From Selenomonas bovis DSM 23594 (GTDB lineage: Bacteria > Bacillota > Negativicutes > Selenomonadales > Selenomonadaceae): a stretch of DNA of 64,000 bases. The stretch lies in contig NZ_KB908380.1 in assembly GCF_000381005.1 (NCBI RefSeq), forward strand, positions 140,807 through 204,806, written 5' to 3'. Positions 36,528-46,012 of this stretch are shown here, piece by piece (positions within the stretch are counted from its first letter, which is position 1; each line of letters begins with the position of its first letter). The notes under the pieces were generated by a model that was not told the origin of the DNA, did not search any database, and worked only from the letters and a program-made list of their open reading frames with translations. The position numbers were made by a program, and so were the translations under genes.

Positions 36528-37277
36528 CTAGCGCGCTCCGCCCTGCGCGAGGAATTCCGCAGTCTTTGCAAAGACGGTCTGCCGTTCCACGTCGAGCGGC
36601 AGCAGATGGCCGGAGTGCTCCAGCCAGACGAGCTCCTTCTCACGGCTCGCGATATGTTCATAGAGATAGCGCGCGCTCTCTGGCGCCGCCGTATGGTCGC
36701 ACTTGCTGTGCATGATGAGCGTCGGCTGCGTGACCTCTCCGAGATGCGCCTTCATGCGCGCGATGACGCCGAGGAGCTCATGCACGGAGACGAGCGGCAT
36801 GCGCGCGTAGCTCTCGTTCACCGCAGGCGGCACATCGCGCATGCGCCGCCTGCGCTTCGGCGCGTAGCGCCCCGCGCAGAGGGCGCGCGGCGGCAGCTGG
36901 TCAGCGCCGCGCTCCGGAGCGATGTCCACAGGCGTTGCGAGGCTCACGATGCGCTGGAGCGGCTGCTCCATCGCGAGCAGGAACGCGAGCACGCCGCCGA
37001 GGGAGTGGCCGACGACGGAGAGCGTCCGCGTGCAGCCGCGCAGGAGCGCCGCACCGTCGCGCACGGAGTCGAGCCAGTCCTCCGCCGTCTGGCGGCTCAG
37101 ATCCTCCTCGCTCGTCGCGTGGCCGGCGAGCCGCACGCCGAGCACAGTGCAACCCCGCGCCTGCAGAAACCGGCCGAGGAGCAAGAGATCGGCGGGACTC
37201 CCCGTGAAACCATGCACGAGCAGCACGCCCTGCGTCCCGCCCGGCAGGAAAAACGGCTCCGCACCGGAACAAATCAT
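36528..37277 (-). CDS. est: Carboxylesterase / alpha-beta hydrolase (Est30-like)
   Basis: The 249-residue alpha/beta hydrolase has the oxyanion loop LLVHGFTGSPADL, nucleophile elbow VVGHSLGG, acid residue in MHSKCDHTAAP and catalytic His in EHSGHLLPLD. The family hydrolyses short-chain carboxyl or monoacylglycerol esters in the cytoplasm. An internal segment (about 145-180) rich in Arg and Pro forms the cap. The place between secG and rnr is conserved in Firmicutes although the functional link is unknown. ATG 37277 is preceded by GAGG; upstream in-frame codons are less likely. Confidence 0.88.
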   Translation of the reverse strand: MICSGAEPFFLPGGTQGVLLVHGFTGSPADLLLLGRFLQARGCTVLGVRLAGHATSEEDLSRQTAEDWLDSVRDGAALLRGCTRTLSVVGHSLGGVLAFLLAMEQPLQRIVSLATPVDIAPERGADQLPPRALCAGRYAPKRRRRMRDVPPAVNESYARMPLVSVHELLGVIARMKAHLGEVTQPTLIMHSKCDHTAAPESARYLYEHIASREKELVWLEHSGHLLPLDVERQTVFAKTAEFLAQGGAR

Positions 37278-37368
37278 CCATCCTCGCCCCTCTATCTCAG
37301 ACCAGCGGCGCGTCAGGCGCCACATGAAAAAACGCCCTCGCCCCACACGGCAGAGAACGTCTCCTTTA

Positions 37369-37596
37369 TCACGATGTCATGCGGGCAATCACAATGGTGA
37401 TGACGGCGAACAGGACCGCGAGGACCACCGTCACACGGGCAAGCAGCGCATCCATGCCACGTGCCTTGCTCGAGAAGACAGTATCCGCGCCACCGCCGAG
37501 ACCGCCCATGCCGTCCGACTTCGCCTCCTGCCCGAGCACAGCGGCAATGAGCGCAATGCAGACAAGCGCATCCAATATCATCAATAAGGTCAGCAA
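37369..37596 (-). CDS. secG: Preprotein translocase subunit SecG
   Basis: This 75-residue protein has two membrane helices (about 3-23 and 52-72) joined by a Gly-rich loop (GMGGLGGGADTVF), as in all SecG. It assists SecYE and SecA during export. The start is a TTG at 37596 with AGGAGG 7 nt before it; the GTG further upstream would put the ribosome site inside the gene. It heads the secG-est-rnr-smpB block. Confidence 0.93.
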   Translation of the reverse strand: MLTLLMILDALVCIALIAAVLGQEAKSDGMGGLGGGADTVFSSKARGMDALLARVTVVLAVLFAVITIVIARMTS

Positions 37597-37661
37597 CCCG
37601 AGTCCTCCTCTACGCACAAGTTACATCTTATCATACCACAAGGCACGCAGGAGTGGCAAGC

Positions 37662-37686
37662 AAAAAGAGCCGCCAGACGGCGGCTC
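37662..37686 (-). terminator. Terminator of pyk
   Basis: Minus-strand GAGCCGCCGTCTGGCGGCTC hairpin followed by TTTTTGC. Confidence 0.88.
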
Positions 37687-37717
37687 TCACATATTCTCCT
37701 ATGAAGAGGTTCTGTAC

Positions 37718-39145
37718 TTACACCTGATAGACGCGGATCATGTTCGTGTTGTTGCCGACGCTCGTCTTGCTCTGGAGCTTGATGCCGGAGGTGATGATCG
37801 TCGTGTCACCGCGCTTGAGGTAGCCGCCCTTGACGGCAGCCGAGGCAGCGTTCGCGATCATCTCGTCGACATCGTTCCACTGCGTGCCGAGGATGGGATA
37901 GACGCCCCAGCGCAGATTGAGCTGGCGGACGACCTTCTCGTGCGGCGTGTAGGCGACGATGGCCGCTTTCGGACGGTAGCGGGAAACGACCTTCGTCGTG
38001 TAGCCGCTGTCGGTCGGCGTGATGATGGCGGGGACGTCGAGCTCCCAGGCCATCTGCACCGTCGCATGCGCCACGGCGCGCGTGCGGGACTGCATGTGCT
38101 CGAAGCCGCGCTCGACGAAGAGCTCCTTGTACTCGAGCGAGCTCTCGATGCGCTGCGCGATGCGGTTCATCGTCGCGACGGCCTCGACCGGATAGTCGCC
38201 CTGCGCCGTCTCGCCGGAGAGCATGATGGCGTCCGTGCCATCGAGGATGGCGTTGCCGACGTCGGAGACCTCGGCGCGCGTCGGACGCGGGTTCGACGTC
38301 ATGGACTCGAGCATCTGCGTGGCGACGATGACGGGCTTGCCCGCCTTGTTGCATTTCCGAATGATCTCCTTCTGGATGAGCGGCACGTCCTCCGCGGGCA
38401 CCTCGACGCCGAGGTCGCCGCGCGCGACCATGATGCCGTCGGAGACCTCGAGGATCTCGTCGAAGTTCTTCACGCCTTCGAGGTTCTCGATCTTCGGCAG
38501 GATCTCCATATGGCCGTTGTGCTCCTCGATGAGCTTGCGGATGGCGAGCACGTCCTCCGGGCGCTGGATGAAGGAGGCCGCGACGAAGTCGAGATCTTGC
38601 TCGCAGCCGAAGACGATGTCCTTCGCGTCCTGCTCGGAGATCGGCGGCAGGCCGAGCGAGACGCCCGGCGCCGCGACGCGCTTTTTCGTGCTCATCTTGC
38701 CGCTGTTCTGGATGGTCGTGATGATGTCCTTGCCGCGGATCTCGTCGACTTTGAGCGCGACGAGGCCATCGGAGAGCAGCAGCGTGTCGCCCGGCTTCAC
38801 CTCGGTGTAGAGGCCCTTGTGGTTGACGGAGACATGCGTCTCGTCGCCCGGGATATCCTCATACGTCAGTGTGAACTGGTTGCCCTTCTCGAGCATGACC
38901 TTGCCGTTTTTGAACTCGCCGAGACGCATCTCGGGGCCCTTCGTATCGAGAATCAGGGAGATGACTTTGCCCGCTTTTTTCGCGGCCTCGCGCACCATGT
39001 TGATGCGGCCGAGATGCTCCGCGTGGTCGCCATGTGAGAAATTGAAACGCGCGCAGTTCATGCCGTTCGCAATCAGCGCGTCGACGACGCCCGGCTTCTC
39101 CGTCGCAGGGCCCTGTGTGCAGATGATTTTCGTCTTTTTTAACAT
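37718..39145 (-). CDS. pyk: Pyruvate kinase
   Basis: The 475-residue enzyme converts phosphoenolpyruvate and ADP to pyruvate and ATP. The substrate loop NFSHGDHAEH, the MVARGDLGVEVP metal/substrate segment and the TQMLESM signature are all present, with a B-domain at about 70-170 and a C-terminal regulatory domain (about 350-475). It lacks the extra PEP-utiliser-like domain found in Bacillus Pyk. It is a single gene with a promoter at 39232-39259 and a terminator. Confidence 0.97.
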   Translation of the reverse strand: MLKKTKIICTQGPATEKPGVVDALIANGMNCARFNFSHGDHAEHLGRINMVREAAKKAGKVISLILDTKGPEMRLGEFKNGKVMLEKGNQFTLTYEDIPGDETHVSVNHKGLYTEVKPGDTLLLSDGLVALKVDEIRGKDIITTIQNSGKMSTKKRVAAPGVSLGLPPISEQDAKDIVFGCEQDLDFVAASFIQRPEDVLAIRKLIEEHNGHMEILPKIENLEGVKNFDEILEVSDGIMVARGDLGVEVPAEDVPLIQKEIIRKCNKAGKPVIVATQMLESMTSNPRPTRAEVSDVGNAILDGTDAIMLSGETAQGDYPVEAVATMNRIAQRIESSLEYKELFVERGFEHMQSRTRAVAHATVQMAWELDVPAIITPTDSGYTTKVVSRYRPKAAIVAYTPHEKVVRQLNLRWGVYPILGTQWNDVDEMIANAASAAVKGGYLKRGDTTIITSGIKLQSKTSVGNNTNMIRVYQV

Positions 39146-39231
39146 ATACTTCCCGCCTTTTCTCGGACCGCCACTCCATACACTATGGTCCGAATACCAG
39201 TTTGCTCATGGGGAACGGTTACCCTTTTGCC

Positions 39232-39259
39232 CTTATCGTAACACTCTTCCCTTTGGCAA
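39232..39259 (-). promoter_or_regulatory. Candidate pyk promoter
   Basis: Minus-strand TTGCCA (39259-39254) and GATAAG (39237-39232) with a 16-bp spacer. The leader folds GGACC/GGTCC. The rest of 39146-39467 is AT-rich around 39310-39420, with a TATACT-like hexamer near 39350 and a palindrome AAATCATGATTT near 39380; no gene is visible. Confidence 0.45.
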
Positions 39260-39467
39260 GTAAAGAGGTTTCCGCATGATTTTGGCCGGATTTGGAGAAA
39301 TTTTTTGCTCCCTAGAGCAGTTGTTATTATTGTTTCTGATTGCGTGTATACAGTATAATATATTTTATTAATTCGTAGCGAAATCATGATTTATAAAATT
39401 TATGAAAAGATAATCCTGTGATTTCCTGCCTGCAGCGCCCAGCAGGCCGCACCGCCGAGAGAGCTTG

Positions 39468-40742
39468 TCACTCACCTCGCTCCCCCTGCCCCAGGATGCC
39501 GGCGATGGCCGCGCCTCTGCCGGAGGCATCCCGCACGAGACAAAGGGAAAGCCCCTGCGCCGTCTCCTCGCCGAGCAGCAGCGCGAGCGTCTCCTGCATG
39601 GTCGCCGCGACGCCGGGCATGTGGGCGAAAACAGCGCCGTCGACGGCAATCGTCTGCGGCGCAATGCGCGGCTGCCTGTCCGCAGCCGCGCGATGACGCA
39701 GCACGGCGGCAAGCGTCATAGCGGCGAGGCGCGCCGAACGGCGGATGAGCGCGCGGGCGAGCGTGGCGAGCGACGCGGCGGAGGGGAGCGGCCGCCCGCC
39801 GGGGAGCGCCGCGAGCGTCCCTTGCGCGGCCTCCCCCACCATCTCGGCGGAGAGCGGCGGCAGGGTAGCATCGTGCAGCCCTTCGCGCAACACGCGCGTC
39901 AGGAGCTCGCCGAGATAGCGCCCGGAGATCATCTTCTCGAGCCGCTGCGCGCCCGGCTTCGCGGAGGCCGCGTCGAGCTGCCTGTCGTACGGATTCTGTG
40001 GGAAATGGCGGAAGCTCCCCGACTCGATGTTGTAGACCATCGGCGGCCGCTGGCCGCCGAATGTCTCGAGGTAGCAGCTGTTGAAGCCCGTCGCGTAGAT
40101 GGCCGCAATCGCTGTGCCCGGCGCGCAGAACGCGGCGGCGAGCAGCACGGCAGCCGTATCGTTGAGGATGGCCGTCGGCTGCACGCTTCTGAGTCCCGCC
40201 CGCGTGAGCGCCGCGCGCAGCTGCGCGTTGACATAGGCGCCCTCGACGCCCGGCACCGAGATCTCCTTCGACCAGACGATGAGACGCGCGTCGCTGAGAC
40301 ACCGCTGCCGCGTGCCGAAGGAGAACGTATGGCCGAGCGGCAGCGGGTCCTCAGGCCGCGCGCCGCCCCGCGCGAGTGCCTCGCGCACGAGATCCACAAG
40401 GAAGTCGAAGAGCGCCTCCGCCGTCTCCGCGTGCGTCACATCATACGCGCCGGGCGCGCGGAGCGGACGGCGCACCTCGCCGCGCACATGGCAGCCATCC
40501 GCCGCGAGCTCCACGAGCGCCGCGCGCGCGTTCGTCCCGCCGAAATCGAGCGTCACGGCCCGCCCGCGCTCGCGGCCCGTCGGCAGATCCACGTAGCAAG
40601 GCTCCATGTAGAGCGAGGACGCCGCCGGCTGCCGCAGCCCGAGTGCCATCTCCTCCTCGAAGCGCAGCATCCCCTGCCGCAGCGCGTCGTCCGTCACGCG
40701 AAACTGCGCGGCCGCCTCGTCCAGCCATGTCTCATCTGTCAT
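39468..40742 (-). CDS. Eukaryotic-type hexokinase family sugar kinase
   Basis: The 424-residue protein matches the two-domain hexokinase family of eukaryotes rather than bacterial ROK or Glk. Landmarks are LDFGGTNARA (phosphate 1, residues 65-74), GHTFSFGTRQ (137-146), the catalytic Asp in AILNDTAAVLLAAAF (191-205), ATGFNSCYLE (217-226) and EKMISGRYLGEL (269-280). All line up in order with yeast hexokinase. Expected reaction: ATP-dependent phosphorylation of glucose or another hexose in the cytoplasm. GAGGAGG precedes ATG 40742. It is a lone gene divergent from the FliD-like orphan. Such kinases are rare in bacteria; horizontal origin is possible but untested. Confidence 0.85.
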   Translation of the reverse strand: MTDETWLDEAAAQFRVTDDALRQGMLRFEEEMALGLRQPAASSLYMEPCYVDLPTGRERGRAVTLDFGGTNARAALVELAADGCHVRGEVRRPLRAPGAYDVTHAETAEALFDFLVDLVREALARGGARPEDPLPLGHTFSFGTRQRCLSDARLIVWSKEISVPGVEGAYVNAQLRAALTRAGLRSVQPTAILNDTAAVLLAAAFCAPGTAIAAIYATGFNSCYLETFGGQRPPMVYNIESGSFRHFPQNPYDRQLDAASAKPGAQRLEKMISGRYLGELLTRVLREGLHDATLPPLSAEMVGEAAQGTLAALPGGRPLPSAASLATLARALIRRSARLAAMTLAAVLRHRAAADRQPRIAPQTIAVDGAVFAHMPGVAATMQETLALLLGEETAQGLSLCLVRDASGRGAAIAGILGQGERGE

Positions 40743-40831
40743 CGTATATCTCCTCCTCACGACTGCCCGTCCACGACGGGATTTCTGGATGATTTCTTGC
40801 TGATTTTTATGAAAACACCTGTTTCCTGCGA

Positions 40832-40837
40832 TATAAT
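40832..40837 (+). promoter_or_regulatory. -10 box of the FliD-like gene
   Basis: TATAAT in the context TGCGATATAATAG, 48 nt before ATG 40885. No good -35 is present. The CGATAT core resembles a sigma-28 flagellar -10 element, but the TAAA box is not at the right distance. Confidence 0.35.
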
Positions 40838-40884
40838 AGAAGGAGAGATCTTCTCCGACATCACCACGGAAGGAGGTGTGATTC

Positions 40885-41721
40885 ATGTCTACGATTTCCT
40901 CTATGGCGAACAACACGTACATGATGTACAAGTTCGCCGCCAAGGCCGGTCTCAGCCCCACAGGCGGCACGACGAGCTCGAGCACGCTTTCGGGGCTCAG
41001 CAGCTCCTACGCCAAGGCGAAGAGCGGCACAGCCGCCCTGCCCTATGACGAGTCGTCCGCTGCCTCTGATATGCGGACGCTCTCGAGCATCCGCGAAGGC
41101 TATGCCGGTCTCGTGAGTTCCTACACCGAGACGAAGACGACGTTCAACACGGAGATGAAGTCGACGCTCTCCGACCTCGCGGGCTCCGCCGCGAGGGTCG
41201 CGAGCATGAGCTACGATTTCTCCGCGAGCGACATCCAGACAAACGCCGCCGGCAAGACGACGTACAGCGATGGCCTCAAGAGCGCCATCAGCAGCGTGAA
41301 GTCGCTCGTCTCGGACTACAACGACGCCCTCTCGTTCTTCTCGGACAACAAGGACGTCTCGAAGCGCGCGAGCGCGCTCGCGACGGAGTTCGCTGATACG
41401 ACCTACCGCGCAGATTCCTACCGTGCCATCGGCATCAATGTCGACAGCAAGACGGGAGCGCTCACCCTCGACGAGGACAAGCTCGCGAAAGCGCTCACGA
41501 CAGAGAGCAGCCGCGCGGAAAACCTGCTGGGGAAAAACGGCCTCGCCGGCAAGGCGCAGAGCCATGTCGGCCTCGCCAAGTTCCAGCAGGATAAAGTGTT
41601 CCCCTCCATGCAGAGCATGATTGGCGGCGAGATGACCGTCGCCTCGCTCTATACGGGACGCACGCTGCAGAACATCTCGAGCTTCGTGACGACGGGCAAC
41701 CTCATCGACATGCTGTTTTAG
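40885..41721 (+). CDS. FliD C-terminal-like protein, unknown function
   Basis: The 278-residue protein is rich in Ser, Thr and Ala, has no signal peptide and is predicted mainly helical. Residues about 130-240 resemble the C-terminal part of the flagellar cap protein FliD: VKSLVSDYND, YRAIGINVDSKTGALTLDEDKLAKAL, then a late coiled segment. It lacks the FliD N-terminal half and there are no flagellar genes around it. It could be a secreted filament-associated protein, a degenerate FliD or a new family. AGGAGG precedes ATG 40885. It converges on the repeat protein at 41862-42407 and the two share a terminator. Confidence 0.65.
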   Translation: MSTISSMANNTYMMYKFAAKAGLSPTGGTTSSSTLSGLSSSYAKAKSGTAALPYDESSAASDMRTLSSIREGYAGLVSSYTETKTTFNTEMKSTLSDLAGSAARVASMSYDFSASDIQTNAAGKTTYSDGLKSAISSVKSLVSDYNDALSFFSDNKDVSKRASALATEFADTTYRADSYRAIGINVDSKTGALTLDEDKLAKALTTESSRAENLLGKNGLAGKAQSHVGLAKFQQDKVFPSMQSMIGGEMTVASLYTGRTLQNISSFVTTGNLIDMLF

Positions 41722-41730
41722 GGAACTTCC

Positions 41731-41789
41731 TTAAGGAATCACTGATTAATGCAAGGATTTTACCACTTCATAAATCATCGTTTCCTTAA
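41731..41789. repeat. Short inverted-repeat element (about 57 bp)
   Basis: TTAAGGAATCACTGATTAATG (41731-41751) pairs imperfectly with CATAAATCATCGTTTCCTTAA (41769-41789). The outer eight bases are perfect. The left arm shares GGAATCACTGATT with the element at 21532. It starts 9 nt after the stop of the FliD-like gene. Confidence 0.6.
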
Positions 41790-41796
41790 AAAATGG

Positions 41797-41843
41797 CAAA
41801 AATGGCTGCGATAACGTGACTTCGCGTTATCGCAGCCATTTTT
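41797..41843. terminator. Bidirectional terminator
   Basis: AAAAATGGCTGCGATAACG and CGTTATCGCAGCCATTTTT pair over 19 bp, serving both convergent genes. Confidence 0.92.
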
Positions 41844-41861
41844 ATGCCATGCGTTCTGCGC

Positions 41862-42407
41862 TCAGGCGCCGATGTCGACCGTCGCACCGCGAGAGACGCT
41901 GCCGAGGCTCGCCGCCTGCTTGTAGGCGCTCGCAACAGCCGCGAACTTCGCGCTGACCTGCGCGTTGGCCTGCTGAAACTTGCTCGAGCCGAGTTTCGTC
42001 TCATCGCCGAAATTCGATACCTTCGTGTAGGAGGCCGCCTTCTCCATGCTCTCAGAGACATTGCGCTGGCCCTGCTCCGATGCAGCCTTGACCGTCTGCT
42101 GGAACTTGCTCGAGCCGAGTTTCGTCTCCGTGCCGAAATTCGACACGGCATAGTAGCTCTTCGCCTTGTCCATGAGCTCGGACGTCTTGTTCTCGCCGAT
42201 TGTCGCGATCGTCTCGTTGCCGCGCTGGAACTTGCTCGTGCCGATCTTCGTCTCGTTGCCGAAATTCGACACGCGCGAGTAATCTCCCGCTTCCTTGGAG
42301 ATCCTCGACGCCTGCTCCACGCCCTGCGTATGGACGTCGCGGTTCAGCTGCTGGAACGTCTTCAGCGTACTGTAGGACGCACCGGCACCGATCCCTGAAA
42401 TACCCAT
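41862..42407 (-). CDS. Unknown protein with three exact-period 42-residue repeats
   Basis: The 181-residue protein matches no family I know. It opens MGISGIGAGASYSTLK and has no signal peptide. The motif VSNFGxETKxGxSKFQ appears at residues 46, 88 and 130, exactly 42 apart, each preceded by a Tyr or Ser-Tyr and followed by a polar helical stretch. The ends are Ser/Ala/Gly-rich. It has its own promoter (42492-42520), ribosome site GAGGGA and a shared terminator, so it is expressed as a single gene. It lies next to the FliD-like orphan. A filament or surface component is possible, but this is only inference. Confidence 0.75.
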   Translation of the reverse strand: MGISGIGAGASYSTLKTFQQLNRDVHTQGVEQASRISKEAGDYSRVSNFGNETKIGTSKFQRGNETIATIGENKTSELMDKAKSYYAVSNFGTETKLGSSKFQQTVKAASEQGQRNVSESMEKAASYTKVSNFGDETKLGSSKFQQANAQVSAKFAAVASAYKQAASLGSVSRGATVDIGA

Positions 42408-42491
42408 AAAGCTATCCCTCGCTTTCTTGCTGCTTCATCCCTGGAATGATCCCTGGGTATCATAAGAGGCACACGCTCTTACTCTGCCTAT

Positions 42492-42520
42492 ATTATAGAA
42501 GGATATGACAAAAAGGACAA
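42492..42520 (-). promoter_or_regulatory. Promoter of the 42-residue-repeat protein
   Basis: Minus-strand TTGTCC (42520-42515), 17 bp, TATAAT (42497-42492). The leader is about 80 nt. Confidence 0.7.
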
Positions 42521-42568
42521 GTGCCGGAACGTCTTATTTTCGCATTGGTCGCGCGGTAGCCGCTTCCC

Positions 42569-42961
42569 TCAGGCGTCGGCTGCAATCTTATGGACCTCGC
42601 GCGCCTCGCCGATCTTCGCTGCGATATCATCGAGGCTCGTCTCCATCTGCGCTTCGACGGCCGCGAGGACGGCGCCCTCGACGAGCGGGGCGTCGAGCAT
42701 GCGGATGCGCGTATCGTCGAGCGCCTCGCAGACCATCTCCGTCGTCATGACGGCGCTGCCCATGTCCATGAGCACGCCCACGCCGTCTCCCTGGTCAACC
42801 TCCTTGACGGCGGCAGCGATGCGCTCGAAGCTCGTGCCGAGGCCGCCGTCCTCAAGACCACCCGCAGCGGCGAGCGGCGCCTCCGCCGCCATCATGCGGG
42901 CGATCTCCACGACGCCTTCCGCGAGTTTCTTGCTGTGCGATACGATGACAATCCCTACCAT
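42569..42961 (-). CDS. dhaM: Dihydroxyacetone kinase phosphotransfer subunit DhaM (EIIA domain only)
   Basis: The 130-residue EIIA-Man-type domain begins VGIVIVSHSKKLAEG, with phospho-accepting His9. VLMDMGSAVMTTEM is the other family hallmark. It takes phosphate from HPr and re-phosphorylates ADP bound to DhaL. It lacks the HPr and EI-like domains of E. coli DhaM, as is normal in Firmicutes. It is the last gene of dhaK-dhaL-dhaM. Confidence 0.93.
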   Translation of the reverse strand: MVGIVIVSHSKKLAEGVVEIARMMAAEAPLAAAGGLEDGGLGTSFERIAAAVKEVDQGDGVGVLMDMGSAVMTTEMVCEALDDTRIRMLDAPLVEGAVLAAVEAQMETSLDDIAAKIGEAREVHKIAADA

Positions 42962-42979
42962 GGTTTTCGTGTCCTCCCG

Positions 42980-43603
42980 TCAAAGTACGCGCGTGATCTC
43001 CTCGAGCATCATGAGAGACGACATCGCGCCTGGGTCCTCATGACCGATGCTGCGCTCGCCGAGATAGCTCGCGCGGCCCTTCGTCGCGATGATCGTCTTC
43101 GTGTAGGCGACGCCGTCCTTCGCGGCGGCGACCGCCTCGCCCATCGCCGTCTTGAGGTCTTTCCCCGCGGCGAGGGCTTCCTTGAGCGCCTTGAGCGCCG
43201 GGCATTGCGCGTCGAGCATCGTCTTCTCGCCCTCGTGCGCCTTGCCGCGCATCTTGATGCCCTCGACACCCGCCTCGAAGGCCGCCGCGAATTTCGCCGC
43301 GTCGATGTCCGTCTCACCCTTGAGCGCGCCGCCCGCCTTCATGAACGCCGTGCCGTAGAGCGGGCCGGAGGCGCCACCGACGTTCGAAACGAGCGCCATG
43401 CCGACGCCCTTGAGGATGGCACCGAGGTCCTTGTCTGCGAGCTGCGGCAGCTTCTGCTCGACGGCCGCGAAGCCGCGCGCGAGGTTGATGCCGTGGTCGC
43501 CGTCGCCGATGGCATTGTCGAGCTCCGTGAGGAATTCCTTCTCCTTCTCCATGCGCTTGGCGATCGCCTGCATGATTTCTACCATTTTCTTGTTGTCGAT
43601 CAT
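42980..43603 (-). CDS. dhaL: Dihydroxyacetone kinase ADP-binding subunit DhaL
   Basis: The 207-residue all-helical subunit has the metal-binding Asp cluster in NAIGDGDHGINLARG and GGASGPLYGTAF. A tightly held ADP serves as cofactor that relays phosphate from DhaM to dihydroxyacetone on DhaK. It lies 18 nt before dhaM and 89 nt after dhaK. Confidence 0.95.
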   Translation of the reverse strand: MIDNKKMVEIMQAIAKRMEKEKEFLTELDNAIGDGDHGINLARGFAAVEQKLPQLADKDLGAILKGVGMALVSNVGGASGPLYGTAFMKAGGALKGETDIDAAKFAAAFEAGVEGIKMRGKAHEGEKTMLDAQCPALKALKEALAAGKDLKTAMGEAVAAAKDGVAYTKTIIATKGRASYLGERSIGHEDPGAMSSLMMLEEITRVL

Positions 43604-43692
43604 ACTCTGTTCCCTCGATCCTTGTTCTCCCGGAAGACGATTCCGGGGAACCGCAGTCCCCCGGAAACAAGTGCTCCCGTATCTTTGCTATG

Positions 43693-44682
<990 letters not shown>

Positions 44683-44740
44683 AGAAGATAACCCCCTTGA
44701 ACGCAAATTATCAGAATTGTTTCCGATTCCCAACACAATC

Positions 44741-44769
44741 AGTATAACAAGAAACAGAATAAAATTCAA
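44741..44769 (-). promoter_or_regulatory. dhaKLM promoter
   Basis: Minus-strand TTGAAT (44769-44764), 17 bp, TATACT (44746-44741). Confidence 0.65.
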
Positions 44770-44888
44770 GGGAAATACCAGGTAATTACACATTATTTCA
44801 TCTTGATTTTCTTCTTATCTGTCCCTCAACTGACGCTGCGATGGCGCGAGGTGGCAGACACCTTCAATCCAGACTGCCGCTGTGATGT

Positions 44889-44930
44889 AAAAAAAGAAGG
44901 GACGCCGCAAAGCTGCGGCAGTCCCTTCTG
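44889..44930 (-). terminator. Terminator of the gap-to-GGGtGRT unit
   Basis: Minus-strand AGAAGGGACTGCCGC pairs with GCGGCGTCCCTTCT, then TTTTTTT. Confidence 0.88.
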
Positions 44931-44959
44931 ATGGAAACACGCGTTTCCTTGATGCCAGA

Positions 44960-45964
44960 TTATTTATTCATGGCTTCCTGCACGGCAACCGCGACGGCGA
45001 CCGTCATGCCGACCATCGGGTTGTTGCCAGCGCCGATGAGGCCCATCATGTCAACGTGTGCCGGCACGGAGGAGGAGCCTGCGAACTGCGCATCGCTGTG
45101 CATGCGGCCCATCGTGTCCGTCATGCCGTAGGAAGCAGGGCCTGCGGCCATGTTGTCCGGATGGAGCGTACGGCCCGTGCCGCCGCCGGAAGCAACAGAG
45201 AAATACTTCTTGCCCTTCTCGATGCACTCCTTCTTGTAGCAGCCAGCGACAGGATGCTGGAAGCGCGTCGGGTTCGTGGAGTTGCCCGTGATGGAGATAT
45301 CGACGTCCTCCATGTGCATGATGGCAACGCCTTCCTGCACGGAGTCAGCGCCGTAGCACTTGACCTGGGAACGCTCGGGATCCTTGCCGTAGACGATCTT
45401 GTCGACGACGTTGACCTTGTTGGCCTTGTAGTCGTATTCCGTCACGACATAGGTGAAGCCGTTGATGCGGCTGATGATCTGCGCAGCATCCTTGCCAAGA
45501 CCGTTGAGGATGACGCGCAGTTTGTTCTTGCGCACCTTGTTCGCCGTCTTGGCGATGCCGATGGCGCCCTCAGCAGCCGCGAAGGACTCGTGGCCAGCGA
45601 GGAAGCAGAAGCAGCCGGCCTCCTCAGAGAGGAGCATCGCACCGAGGTTGCCGTGGCCGAGGCCGACCTTGCGGTGGTCAGCAACGGAGCCCGGCACGCA
45701 GAAAGCCTGGAGGCCCTCGCCGATGGCCTTTGCGGCCTCGACTGCGGACTTGACGTTCTTCTTGATGGCGATGGCAGCACCGAGCGTGTAAGCCCACTTC
45801 GCATTCTCGAACGCGATCGGCTGGAGATCCTCTACGATCTGATACGGGTTGATGCCCTTGTCGGCGCAAATCGTCTTTGCGTCCTCGATGGAAGCAATCC
45901 CATACTGTTTGCAGACTTCGTTGATTTTGTCAATACGGCGCTCATAGCCTTCGAATAATGACAT
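44960..45964 (-). CDS. GGGtGRT family protein, function unknown
   Basis: The 334-residue protein carries the name-giving motif GGGTGRTLHPDNMAAGP near residue 280, plus conserved GLGHGNLGAMLLSEEAGCFCFLAGHESFAAAEGA in the middle. I know the family as usually paired with a NifU-like scaffold gene in anaerobic Firmicutes, as here (48 nt downstream of it), but its activity is not known. Several conserved Cys and His residues could bind a metal or cluster. ATG 45964 lies 9 nt after AAGGA. It ends the transcriptional run that includes the glycolytic genes. Confidence 0.8.
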   Translation of the reverse strand: MSLFEGYERRIDKINEVCKQYGIASIEDAKTICADKGINPYQIVEDLQPIAFENAKWAYTLGAAIAIKKNVKSAVEAAKAIGEGLQAFCVPGSVADHRKVGLGHGNLGAMLLSEEAGCFCFLAGHESFAAAEGAIGIAKTANKVRKNKLRVILNGLGKDAAQIISRINGFTYVVTEYDYKANKVNVVDKIVYGKDPERSQVKCYGADSVQEGVAIMHMEDVDISITGNSTNPTRFQHPVAGCYKKECIEKGKKYFSVASGGGTGRTLHPDNMAAGPASYGMTDTMGRMHSDAQFAGSSSVPAHVDMMGLIGAGNNPMVGMTVAVAVAVQEAMNK

Positions 45965-46012
45965 TCTATTCATTCCTTTCGATATGCGTACCAATATCTC
46001 GTGAGAGGCTTC

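Noticed and set aside
33298..36531. A very long open frame (over 1000 codons) on the plus strand opposite rnr
   Set aside because: Its translation is low-complexity Leu/Ala/Arg/Asp sequence with no domain, while the minus strand encodes a clear ribonuclease R. Long antisense frames are common in GC-rich genes; similar ones opposite secA (10398-13319) and copA (22494-25298) were rejected too.
37278..37368. Terminator between secG and the esterase gene
   Set aside because: An ACG..CTC / GAG..CGT fold precedes TTTTTT, but the stem is weak and interrupted; operon continuity is the conserved arrangement.
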